DNA of 11,911 nt from SIG588 sp045599305 (GTDB taxonomy: Bacteria > Bacillota > Clostridia > Oscillospirales > Acutalibacteraceae): the NCBI GenBank assembly GCA_045599305.1, contig JAZRVU010000059.1, positions 1-11,911 of the forward strand, in the 5' to 3' direction. The position numbers were made by a program, and so were the translations under genes. Within the stretch, counting starts at the first letter, position 1. Each line of letters opens with the position of its first letter. Positions 5,967-11,911 of this stretch are shown piece by piece. The notes under the pieces were generated by a model. It had not been told where the DNA came from. It ran no database searches and was given only the letters and a program-made list of their open reading frames with translations.

Positions 5967-6407
5967 CGGATCATGGCGATCGACCTCGGGCTGCAGCGCA
6001 CCGGCGTGGCGATCTGTGACGAGGGGGAGCGGCTCGCGTCGCCGGTTGGCACGGTGGCCGAGCACGCCCGCGAGCGGCTGCTGGAGCGGCTGGCCTCGCT
6101 GGCGGCGGAGCACCGTGCCGAGGCACTGGTGCTGGGTCATCCTTTGAATATGGACGGCAGCTGCGGCGAAAGCGCGCGGCGGGCGGAGGAATTTGCCGAC
6201 CTGCTGGGCGAGCGCACCGGTCTGCCGGTCTCGTTGTGGGACGAGCGCCTGACCACGGTCTCGGCCATCGGGTTCCTCAATGAGACCAACACCCGCGGCC
6301 AAAAGCGCAAGGCGGTGGTGGACACCGTTTCCGCCACCATCATTTTGGAAGACTATCTGACCGCCCGCCGCAACCGGCAGGAGAGGGGAGAACGCGGCGA
6401 TGTTTGA
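5964..6407 (+). CDS. ruvX: RuvX/YqgF, putative pre-16S rRNA nuclease / Holliday junction resolvase (147 aa)
   Basis: This is an RNase H-fold nuclease of the YqgF family, linked to 16S rRNA 5' maturation and proposed as a Holliday junction resolvase. Visible motifs: MRIMAIDLGLQRTGVAICD (1-19, with D7), EALVLGHPLNMDGS (53-66), LWDERLTTVSA (91-101) and VVDTVSATIILEDYL (118-132, with D120). D7, E94 and D120 are the candidate acidic catalytic residues. Length is normal. The ATG at 5964 follows AAAAGGAG (5947-5954) at 9 nt; an in-frame GTG at 5931 lies in the promoter and is rejected. The last 8 nt overlap the lactonase start, which implies translational coupling. Confidence 0.94.
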   Translation: MRIMAIDLGLQRTGVAICDEGERLASPVGTVAEHARERLLERLASLAAEHRAEALVLGHPLNMDGSCGESARRAEEFADLLGERTGLPVSLWDERLTTVSAIGFLNETNTRGQKRKAVVDTVSATIILEDYLTARRNRQERGERGDV

Positions 6408-7359
6408 TATGTATATCGCCTCCTGCTGCGAAGACGGCGGCATCTATCGCTATGCGGTGGAGGATGCGCAGATCACGCCGATGGAGGTACTGCCGCTCGA
6501 TCGCCCCATGTATATGGCATTCGGCGGGGAGCGGATGTACGTGGTGCTGCAGCAGGCGTATACCGACGGCACCAGCGGCCTCACCTCCTTCGCCGTCCGG
6601 CCGGACGGGCAGCTCGGCGCGCAGGGGGAGACCTGCTCCACCCGCGGGCTGGTGGGCTGTCACGTCCACGTGGCCGGGGACGACGTCTATGTGGCGAATT
6701 ACACCTCCGGCGATGTGTTCGGCACGCCGGACAAACTGGTCTGCTTCGGCGGCAGCAGCGTGCATCCCACCCGGCAGAGGGGCCCCCACACCCACGGGGT
6801 GTTCCCCGACGCGACGGGGGAATATCTGTACGTGGCCGACCTCGGTGCCGACGCCATCGTGGTGTGCGACCGGGCGCTTCACGAGGTCGCCCGCGCGCAC
6901 ACGCCTGCCGGTGCGGGCCCCCGCCATCTGGTGTCAAGCGAGGACGGCACCCGCCTGTACTGTGCGTGTGAACTGGACTCCACCCTCTGCACCTTTGCGG
7001 TGCAGGGGACACGGCTGACACTGCTCGATCAGATATCCACCCTGCCGGCCGGCACGGCGGGCGCCAATGCCCCCGCCGCCATCCGCCGCCGCGGCGATAT
7101 CGTGTATGTGTCCAACCGCGGGCACGATTCCATCGCCGTCTTCCGGCTGACCGACGGCCTGCCGCAGTTCGTGCGGGCGGTGCCTACCGGCGGCGGATTC
7201 CCGCGGGACTTCGACCTGTGCGGCGATTTCATGGCCTGCACCAACGAGACCGGGAATTCGGTCACCTTTTTCCGGGCGGTGGGGGACGATCTGCTCCCTC
7301 TGCTCGGCAGCCTGTCGGTGAAATCTCCGCTGTGCGTGACCTTTCGCCGCCGCGAATGA
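6400..7359 (+). CDS. Seven-bladed beta-propeller lactonase, 6-phosphogluconolactonase (YbhE)-like (319 aa)
   Basis: The lactonase family (YbhE-type) includes enzymes that hydrolyse 6-phosphogluconolactone in the pentose phosphate pathway, although many members have other or unknown lactone substrates. Motifs seen: GPHTHGVFPDATGEYLYVAD (128-147) leading into LGADAIVV, GAGPRHLVSSEDGTRLYC (171-188) followed by the ELDSTLCTF strand, VSNRGHDSIAVFRL, GGGFPRDFDL, and NETGNSVTFF. These repeat as propeller blades. There is no signal peptide, so it should be cytoplasmic. The gene overlaps ruvX by 8 nt and has GGGGAG (6385-6390) 9 nt before its ATG inside ruvX. No other pentose phosphate gene is present. 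Family call is firm; exact substrate is moderate. Confidence 0.88.
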   Translation: MFDMYIASCCEDGGIYRYAVEDAQITPMEVLPLDRPMYMAFGGERMYVVLQQAYTDGTSGLTSFAVRPDGQLGAQGETCSTRGLVGCHVHVAGDDVYVANYTSGDVFGTPDKLVCFGGSSVHPTRQRGPHTHGVFPDATGEYLYVADLGADAIVVCDRALHEVARAHTPAGAGPRHLVSSEDGTRLYCACELDSTLCTFAVQGTRLTLLDQISTLPAGTAGANAPAAIRRRGDIVYVSNRGHDSIAVFRLTDGLPQFVRAVPTGGGFPRDFDLCGDFMACTNETGNSVTFFRAVGDDLLPLLGSLSVKSPLCVTFRRRE

Positions 7360-7369
7360 CAGCAAAAAT

Positions 7370-7395
7370 AAAGCCCGCCAGCCGGCGGGCTTTTT
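7370..7395. terminator. Bidirectional terminator between the lactonase and the minus-strand 108-aa gene
   Basis: GCCCGCC (7373-7379), loop AGCC, GGCGGGC (7384-7390), then TTTTT (7391-7395). An A-rich stretch before the stem gives a T-rich tail on the minus strand, so it can serve both convergent genes. Confidence 0.9.
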
Positions 7396-7413
7396 CTTAT
7401 GCACAAAATCTTT

Positions 7414-7740
7414 TCAGCGGAAATAGACGTAATAGGCCACCACGGTGTCCTCTTTCCCGGTGTGGGTGTTCACCCCCTGCACCACCGCGCCGTCCCGGCT
7501 GAGCAGTTCGGCGCAGCGCGCCTCCTCCTCGGAGCAGCGGAAGACCTCGCCGTCGCCGGTATCCACCATCACGAAGCCGTTTCCGTGAGAGATGCGCCCG
7601 CCGCGGCCCAGCACGATCTCCTCAGTGCTGCCGCTCTCATTGACCTGCCGCCGCGCCACATAGCGGATCGCTTTTTCGCACAGGCGGGCATAGAGCTCCT
7701 CCCGTTCCTTTTGTTCGCGTTTTTTCGCAAAAAGCCGCAT
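7414..7740 (-). CDS. Protein of unknown function (108 aa)
   Basis: This is a real gene by context: an exact TTGACA-N17-TAAAAT promoter, GGAGGG (minus strand, 7748-7753) 7 nt before the ATG, and a terminator behind it. The N-terminal 33 residues are strongly charged and helical (MRLFAKKREQKEREELYARL, then EKAIRYVARRQ). Residues 37-108 look like a compact beta-rich domain (EEIVLGRGGRISHGNGFVMV, then DGEVFRCSEEEARCAELLSR, then TVVAYYVYF), with Cys at positions 21, 69 and 76. There is no signal peptide or membrane segment. I recognise no family. It is divergent from an oligopeptide-type binding lipoprotein, but nothing shows a functional link. Confidence 0.85.
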   Translation of the reverse strand: MRLFAKKREQKEREELYARLCEKAIRYVARRQVNESGSTEEIVLGRGGRISHGNGFVMVDTGDGEVFRCSEEEARCAELLSRDGAVVQGVNTHTGKEDTVVAYYVYFR

Positions 7741-7763
7741 TCTGCATCCCTCCGATCAGGTCT

Positions 7764-7792
7764 ATTTTAGCGGTTTTTCCGCCTTTTGTCAA
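7764..7792 (-). promoter_or_regulatory. Promoter of the 108-aa gene
   Basis: On the minus strand: TTGACA (7787-7792), 17-bp spacer, TAAAAT (7764-7769). The spacer contains a small inverted repeat, GCGG-TTTTT-CCGC (plus strand 7770-7782). Predicted leader is about 17 nt. Confidence 0.88.
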
Positions 7793-7800
7793 CGGCCGTT
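7791..7800. repeat. 10-bp palindrome AACGGCCGTT between divergent promoters
   Basis: This exact palindrome overlaps the edge of the minus-strand -35 and lies about 20 bp before the plus-strand -35. It could be a binding site for a dimeric regulator; nothing else supports that. Confidence 0.4.
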
Positions 7801-7820
7801 TGCCTGCCGGAAAAATTAGG

Positions 7821-7849
7821 TTGATTATTTTGAAAAAGTATAGTATAAT
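7821..7849 (+). promoter_or_regulatory. Promoter of the solute-binding lipoprotein gene
   Basis: TTGATT (7821-7826), 17-bp spacer, exact TATAAT (7844-7849), in an AT-rich stretch. It may also drive yloU and fakA, since no terminator is seen before them. Confidence 0.9.
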
Positions 7850-7884
7850 AATTTTACATATGCAGAGCAGGGGGAGGTGGCGGC

Positions 7885-9402
7885 ATGAAAACACGCTGGC
7901 GATTGCTGGCACTTGCCGCGGCCATGATCCTGCTCACCGCCTGCACGGCACCGGCCGTGCCCCCTGCAGACGAAGGGGAGGACACCCGTCCCACCGACTC
8001 CGCGGAGGAGACGGTGACCCCCACCTTCACGCTGGCCTATTGCCGGTCTGACAGCCTTGACCCCTACAAAATGACCAGCCGGGTCAACCGCACGCTCTGC
8101 TCCCTACTCTACGAGGGGCTCACCGCGCCGGATACGACACTGCACCCGCAGAACGCGCTGGCCGAGAGTGTGCGGGTCAGCGGTACCTCCATGACGGCGG
8201 TGCTGCGGGTGGATGCGGTGTTTTCAAACGGCGCGGTTGTCACCGCGGCGGATGTGGTCACCTCGTTCGAGGCGGCGTCGGCGTCGGACTATTACGCACC
8301 ACTTTTGAAAAATGTCCGCTCGGCAAAGGCGGAGGAGGACGGGCGCACGGTGACGTTCACGCTGGCAGCGGCCGATCCGCTGGCCGCGGCCTGTCTCACT
8401 TTCCCGGTGATACGCCGGGACGAGGGCGGCGGCGTCTGCGGCACCGGGACGTATGTGTTCGACCCCGCACCGCAGCTTGTGTGCAATCCCCACGCGGCGC
8501 AGGCAACGGCGTTTTCGCAGGTGCGGCTGCTCGACCTGCGGGACGATGAGGAACTGGCCAAGGGACTGGAACTCGGGAATATCTCCTGCTTCTTCAGCGA
8601 TCTGGCGAACGGCAGTCTGCCGCGTGTCTCCAGCGCCACGGCGGCAGTGCCGATGAACTATCTGGTGTTTCTGGGCATCAATTCGGCGCACATTGCCATG
8701 GCCAAGGACGGGGTGCGTCGGGCGATCTCGCTGGCGCTTGACCGCACGCGGCTGGCGAGCGGGGCGTTTCTGGGGTATGCGGCGGCGGCCACAGGTGTGT
8801 TTCCGTCCGCGTTCCTGAACGCCGAGGAAAACGTCACCCGTCTGGCAGCCGAAGCCGATCGCACGGCGGCCATGGCGGCGCTGTCCTCTGCCGGGTATGC
8901 CGCAGCGGGCACCGTCACCACCGCCGCCGGAGCAAAGCCGCCCGAGCGGCTGACCCTGTCGCTGCTGGTGGATAACGAAAATGACTTCAAGCTGACCATG
9001 GCCGATATGGTCAAGGAACAACTCGAGGCGGTGGGCATCACCGTCACCGTCACTGCGCTTTCGTATAAGGACTACCTTGTGGCGCTCAAATACGGGCGGT
9101 ATGACCTGTATGTGGGCGAGGTGCGGCTGACGGATAATTTTGATCTTTCGCCGCTGCTCACCACGAATGGCGCGGCCGCCTACGGGCTTTCCAAGTCCAA
9201 TGCGGCGGTGAAAAGTTACACTGTCTTCCGGGCGGGTGAAGCGACGCTGCCGGCCTTTACCGAAGTGTTTGCCGCGTCGCTGCCCTTCGTCCCGGTCTGC
9301 TGGCGGTGTGGCCTGGCGGCCTATGACCGGCGGCTCGCCCATGTGGAGCCGACCGCCGGTGACCCCTACGCGGGGCTTGAAAATTGGAAATGGATCGAAT
9401 AA
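7885..9402 (+). CDS. Family-5 extracellular solute-binding lipoprotein (oligopeptide/nickel ABC type, 505 aa)
   Basis: Binding proteins of this family (OppA/DppA/NikA-like) are lipid-anchored outside the membrane and deliver peptides or metal chelates to an ABC permease. The N-terminus is a lipoprotein signal: MKTRWRLLALAAAMILLTAC, lipobox LTAC with Cys20, then an acidic/proline linker (21-46). The mature part starts with FTLAYCRSDSLDPYKM and LCSLLYEGLTAP, and contains VLRVDAVFSNGAVVTAADVV, the typical 'input must be in the open cleft' region of SBP_bac_5, and later ALDRTRLASGAFLGYAAAAT and KLTMADMVKEQLEAVGITV. GGGGGAGG (7870-7877) is 7 nt before the ATG. No permease or ATPase gene is in the window, so it is an orphan here. 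Ligand is unknown. Confidence 0.9.
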   Translation: MKTRWRLLALAAAMILLTACTAPAVPPADEGEDTRPTDSAEETVTPTFTLAYCRSDSLDPYKMTSRVNRTLCSLLYEGLTAPDTTLHPQNALAESVRVSGTSMTAVLRVDAVFSNGAVVTAADVVTSFEAASASDYYAPLLKNVRSAKAEEDGRTVTFTLAAADPLAAACLTFPVIRRDEGGGVCGTGTYVFDPAPQLVCNPHAAQATAFSQVRLLDLRDDEELAKGLELGNISCFFSDLANGSLPRVSSATAAVPMNYLVFLGINSAHIAMAKDGVRRAISLALDRTRLASGAFLGYAAAATGVFPSAFLNAEENVTRLAAEADRTAAMAALSSAGYAAAGTVTTAAGAKPPERLTLSLLVDNENDFKLTMADMVKEQLEAVGITVTVTALSYKDYLVALKYGRYDLYVGEVRLTDNFDLSPLLTTNGAAAYGLSKSNAAVKSYTVFRAGEATLPAFTEVFAASLPFVPVCWRCGLAAYDRRLAHVEPTAGDPYAGLENWKWIE

Positions 9403-9419
9403 AGGAAAGGTGTGACAGT

Positions 9420-9776
9420 ATGATTCGCATTGAAAATCATCTGGGTACGATCGAGATCTCGCAGGAATATTTTGCGTGCCTCATCGGCAATGCCGTGTCT
9501 TCGTGTTACGGGGTGGCAGGCATGGTCCGCAGCGGTGCGCGGCAGGGGCTGCGCTCCCTCATCTTTCGCCGCACCTACGCCGACCAGGGGGTGCGCGTGC
9601 GCAGTGATAACGGCCAGTTGTCGGTGGAACTGCATATCGCGGTGATCTACGGCATGAATATCGCGGCCATCGCACAGAGCATCGAAAACAAGGTGCGCTA
9701 TGTCGTGGAGCAGGCGACCGGTATGCAGGTCAAGGACGTGAACGTCTGTGTGGACGGCATGAATGCCGACAACTGA
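9420..9776 (+). CDS. yloU: Asp23/Gls24 (YloU) family envelope stress protein (118 aa)
   Basis: YloU-type members of the Asp23/Gls24 family almost always precede the fakA/yloV gene, as here. Landmarks: IRIENHLGTIEISQEYFACL at the start, CYGVAGMV, VRVRSDNGQLSVELHIAVIYG, then SIENKVRYVVEQATGMQVKDV followed by NVCVDGM at the C-terminus. Length is typical. The function of YloU is not well defined; Staphylococcus Asp23 is a membrane-linked protein tied to cell-wall stress. The ATG at 9420 is chosen because GGAAAGG (9404-9410) lies 9 nt upstream and homology starts there; an in-frame ATG at 9384 lies inside the lipoprotein gene. It starts 17 nt after the lipoprotein stop and 21 nt before fakA. Confidence 0.93.
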   Translation: MIRIENHLGTIEISQEYFACLIGNAVSSCYGVAGMVRSGARQGLRSLIFRRTYADQGVRVRSDNGQLSVELHIAVIYGMNIAAIAQSIENKVRYVVEQATGMQVKDVNVCVDGMNADN

Positions 9777-9782
9777 CCCTTC

Positions 9783-9800
9783 AAAGGAGTGCTGAAATTG
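9783..9800 (+). promoter_or_regulatory. Shine-Dalgarno and TTG start of fakA
   Basis: AAAGGAG (9783-9789) lies 8 nt before TTG (9798-9800). An in-frame GTG at 9789-9791 overlaps the Shine-Dalgarno itself and so cannot be served by it. The TTG start gives MINGTILRDAM, in line with family N-termini. Confidence 0.8.
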
Positions 9801-11462
9801 ATCAACGGAACGATTCTCAGAGATGCGATGATCTCTGCCGCCAACTGCCTTGCTGCACAGAAGCAGGCGGTGGATGAACTGAATGTTTTCCCGGTACCGG
9901 ACGGCGATACCGGCACCAATATGTCGATGACGATGTCCGCCGCCGCGCGGGAACTTCAGCGGCTGGAAGCACCCTCTGTGTCCAAAACGGCGGAGGTGGC
10001 GGCCTCGGCGCTGCTGCGCGGTGCGCGCGGCAACTCGGGAGTCATTCTGTCGCTGCTGTTCCGCGGCTTTTCCAAGGGCCTCAAGGGGCTGGAGGAGGCG
10101 GACGGTACCGCGTTGGCGGCCGCGCTGGGCATGGGCGTCGAGGCGGCGTATAAAGCCGTGATGAAGCCCACCGAGGGGACGATCCTCACCGTGGCGCGTG
10201 AGGCGGCCGAAAAGGGCCGCGCCGTGAGCGAGGAGGATCCGTCGGCGCTCACCGTGTGGAACGCCATCTGCGAGGAGGCCGAGGCCTCCCTCGCCCGCAC
10301 GCCGGAACTGCTGCCCGCGCTGAAAAAAGCGGGCGTGGTGGACGCCGGCGGCCGTGGCTTCGTCATCGTCATCAACGCCATGCGGGACGTGTTTGCCGGC
10401 GGCGCGGTGGCAGAGGGCGAGATCCCTGCCGCCGTGAAGAAAACGGCATCCGCTGTCGGCTCGTTCGAGGCGGATATCGAGTTCCCCTATTGCACCGAAT
10501 TCATCGTGGCGCGTGACAAGACGGTGACCAAGGATCCGCTGCGTCTGCGCGCCTATCTCGAATCCATCGGCGACTGTGTCGTGGTGGTGGATGACGAGGA
10601 GATCATCAAGGTGCACGTGCACACCAAGGATCCCGGCAAGGTGCTTTCCGCCGGTCTGGAGTATGGCGCGTTCGAGACCGTGAAGGTGGAAAATATGCGC
10701 ATCCAGCACGAAAATGCCGGCTGGGTGGAAGAGGAAAGCGCCGAAGCCGCCGCGCCGGTCGTGCCGCAGCGGGCAGAACCGGAAAAGGACGCCGGTTTTG
10801 TGGCGGTCGCGGCGGGCGACGGGCTGCAGAGCCTTTTTGCCGACCTCGGATGCGATCAGGTCGTGTCCGGCGGCCAGACGATGAATCCCTCCACCGACGA
10901 TATCCTAAACGCCATCGAGGCCACGCCCGCCAAGACGGTCTACGTGCTGCCCAACAACAAAAACATCATTCTCGCGGCAGAGCAGGCCGTGCCGCTGGCC
11001 GACCGCAAGGTGCACGTGCTGCCCACCCGCACCATTCCGCAGGGCATTTCCGCCATGCTGAATTACGATCCCGAAGCCGGGGTGGAGGACAACCTGCTCA
11101 CCATGACCAAAGCGGCCGAAAACGTCTCCACCGGTCAGGTCACCTTCGCCGCACGGGACAGCGAGTTTGAAAACAACGAGATCCACAAGGGCGAGATCCT
11201 CGCGCTCGAGGGCAGCAAGGTCTCCTTTGTGGATAAGGAGATCGAGCATGCGGCGGTGAAACTGACCCGCCAGCTCATCTCCGGCCGCCATTCCGACGGC
11301 CGCGACACCGCGTTCGTCACCGTGATCTACGGTGCCGACATCACCGAATCGGATGCCGAGGCGGTGGCCGAGGCGATCCGTCAGAAGGTGGGCGAGGACG
11401 TGGAAGTCTCCGCCGTCAACGGCGGTCAGCCGGTCTACTATTACATCATTTCCGTGGAATGA
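9798..11462 (+). CDS. fakA: FakA (YloV/DAK1-like) fatty acid kinase, ATP-binding subunit (554 aa)
   Basis: FakA phosphorylates fatty acids carried by FakB (DegV-family) proteins, giving acyl-phosphate for phospholipid synthesis. Residues 1 to about 200 are the DhaL nucleotide-binding domain: LNVFPVPDGDTGTNM (28-42; D35 and D37 are the Mg-binding Asp), RGARGNSGVILSLLFRGF (74-91) and PTEGTILTVAREA. The middle domain has YCTEFIV and IIKVHVHTKDPGKVLSAGLE. The C-terminal FakB-like domain has VSGGQTMNPSTDDILNAIE, VLPNNKNIILAAEQAV and PTRTIPQGISAMLNYDPE. Length matches the family (about 550). It uses a TTG start, which together with a strong Shine-Dalgarno would give moderate translation. No FakB gene is in the window. 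A mismatch-containing terminator follows directly. Confidence 0.95.
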   Translation: MINGTILRDAMISAANCLAAQKQAVDELNVFPVPDGDTGTNMSMTMSAAARELQRLEAPSVSKTAEVAASALLRGARGNSGVILSLLFRGFSKGLKGLEEADGTALAAALGMGVEAAYKAVMKPTEGTILTVAREAAEKGRAVSEEDPSALTVWNAICEEAEASLARTPELLPALKKAGVVDAGGRGFVIVINAMRDVFAGGAVAEGEIPAAVKKTASAVGSFEADIEFPYCTEFIVARDKTVTKDPLRLRAYLESIGDCVVVVDDEEIIKVHVHTKDPGKVLSAGLEYGAFETVKVENMRIQHENAGWVEEESAEAAAPVVPQRAEPEKDAGFVAVAAGDGLQSLFADLGCDQVVSGGQTMNPSTDDILNAIEATPAKTVYVLPNNKNIILAAEQAVPLADRKVHVLPTRTIPQGISAMLNYDPEAGVEDNLLTMTKAAENVSTGQVTFAARDSEFENNEIHKGEILALEGSKVSFVDKEIEHAAVKLTRQLISGRHSDGRDTAFVTVIYGADITESDAEAVAEAIRQKVGEDVEVSAVNGGQPVYYYIISVE

Positions 11463-11911
11463 GAAAACCGAAAAACAGCCGCAGCACGATCACGTGCGGC
11501 GGGTGTTTTTATTTCAAAATGTTTATTGTCAATAATGTTCCTGGGATGTACTTCCGCCTCAAAACCAAATGCATCATCATAATCAATACTGAACTTTGCA
11601 ATCTTTGCTTCGGAAATTCCACAGCTTGCCAAAGTTTCTTTCACATCCTGTTTACTGACGAGCAAAGGTTCGGGAACTTTACTCTCCTTGTGCATTTCAA
11701 TTCTCTGACAGAGCTGATCATGCACAGATTGGACAACTTCCAACTCGCATTCCTCTGCAAGAGATGTTGTCAGCAGTGCTTCGAATGTCTTTTTCTGCTC
11801 TGCAGCAGGTTTGGGAACGGGCGTATTGAAAATAGACTCTACCACTGCTTCCTGACTTTGTTTTGTGTCGCGTGTATAATAAAGAGCATTGTAAATGTTG
11901 GTAAGTCGGAG
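11441..11911 (-). pseudogene. DUF4317 family protein, 3'-truncated remnant (5' end outside window)
   Basis: The minus-strand frame is open from the window edge to a stop at 11441-11443. In protein order it reads NIYNALYYTRDT, then PVPKPAAEQKKTFEALL, LAEECELEVVQSVHDQL, HKESKVPEPLLVSKQDV, CGISEAKIAKF, and PRNIIDNKHFEIKTP, which I recognise as the C-terminal half of DUF4317 (function unknown). Homology stops after FEIKTP at about 11501. Intact members continue for roughly 40 more residues (from memory). Here the frame instead runs through the fakA terminator and 3' end on the wrong strand, giving a nonsense tail AARDRAAAVFRFSHSTEMM. G+C over 11521-11880 is about 42 % (152 of 360 by hand count), far below fakA. 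Either a deletion/insertion joined this gene to fakA, or the assembly is chimeric here. Confidence 0.82.
11475..11510 (+). terminator. Terminator after fakA
   Basis: Inner stem GCACG (11484-11488), loop ATCA, CGTGC (11493-11497). After an A-G mismatch it continues with CCGC/GCGG (11479-11482 with 11499-11502) and, past a G-G mismatch, ACA/TGT (11475-11477 with 11504-11506). A run of five T (11506-11510) follows. It overlaps the aberrant end of the DUF4317 remnant. Confidence 0.8.

Noticed and set aside
4322..6052. Long open frame of 576 codons on the minus strand across DUF4173
   Set aside because: It is the GC-rich shadow of the plus-strand gene: basic, repetitive composition, no ribosome binding site and no recognisable domain, while the plus strand has clear family motifs.
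8224..9342. Long minus-strand open frames inside the lipoprotein and yloU-fakA genes
   Set aside because: They have Arg/His/Gly-rich shadow composition without start signals; the plus-strand products are recognised proteins.
11441..11500. The last 19 codons of the DUF4317 frame as genuine protein
   Set aside because: They are the reverse strand of the fakA 3' end and its terminator, with no similarity to the DUF4317 C-terminus.

Overview
The window looks like a chromosomal segment of an endospore-lineage Gram-positive bacterium, most likely a GC-rich member of the Clostridia (Oscillospirales-like; inferred). The evidence is a full-length Spo0A, an Asp23/YloU plus FakA/YloV pair, strong AGGAGG-type ribosome binding sites and sigma-A-type promoters. 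G+C is high (roughly 55-65 % by eye) until about 11510, where it drops to about 42 %. No tRNA, rRNA, CRISPR array, insertion sequence or phage gene was seen.

Layout. 2-199: C-terminal end of an AraC-family regulator. 265-486: a lysine-rich 73-aa orphan gene with its own promoter and terminator. 727-1509: spo0A, the sporulation master regulator, with an unusual Asp-Thr in place of the receiver Asp-Asp pair. 1553-4091: a cassette bounded by terminators, made of a minus-strand AraC regulator and a divergent pair, a YgjV-family membrane protein and a cytoplasmic GH99/WbsX-like protein. The two directions start from fully overlapping, face-to-face promoters built on a perfect 10-bp inverted repeat. 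4343-5914: DUF4173 membrane protein behind a perfect consensus promoter. 5964-7359: ruvX translationally coupled to a seven-bladed beta-propeller lactonase. 7414-7740 (minus): unknown 108-aa protein, divergent from an orphan family-5 solute-binding lipoprotein (7885-9402). 9420-11462: yloU (Asp23 family) and fakA (fatty acid kinase), placed so that they may be read from the lipoprotein promoter. 11501-11911 (minus): an AT-richer, C-terminally truncated DUF4317 gene that ends at the fakA terminator and runs off the window.

How the genes relate. Most are housekeeping or regulatory and form short, tightly terminated units. spo0A controls entry into sporulation, ruvX acts in recombination or RNA processing, the lactonase probably hydrolyses a sugar lactone, and FakA phosphorylates exogenous fatty acids. 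The least understood parts are the AraC/YgjV/GH99-like cassette with its symmetric promoter, the 73-aa and 108-aa orphans, and the GC-shift junction at the right end. No obviously new multi-gene defence or biosynthetic system is visible. The best candidate for something undescribed is the divergent cassette at 1553-4091.
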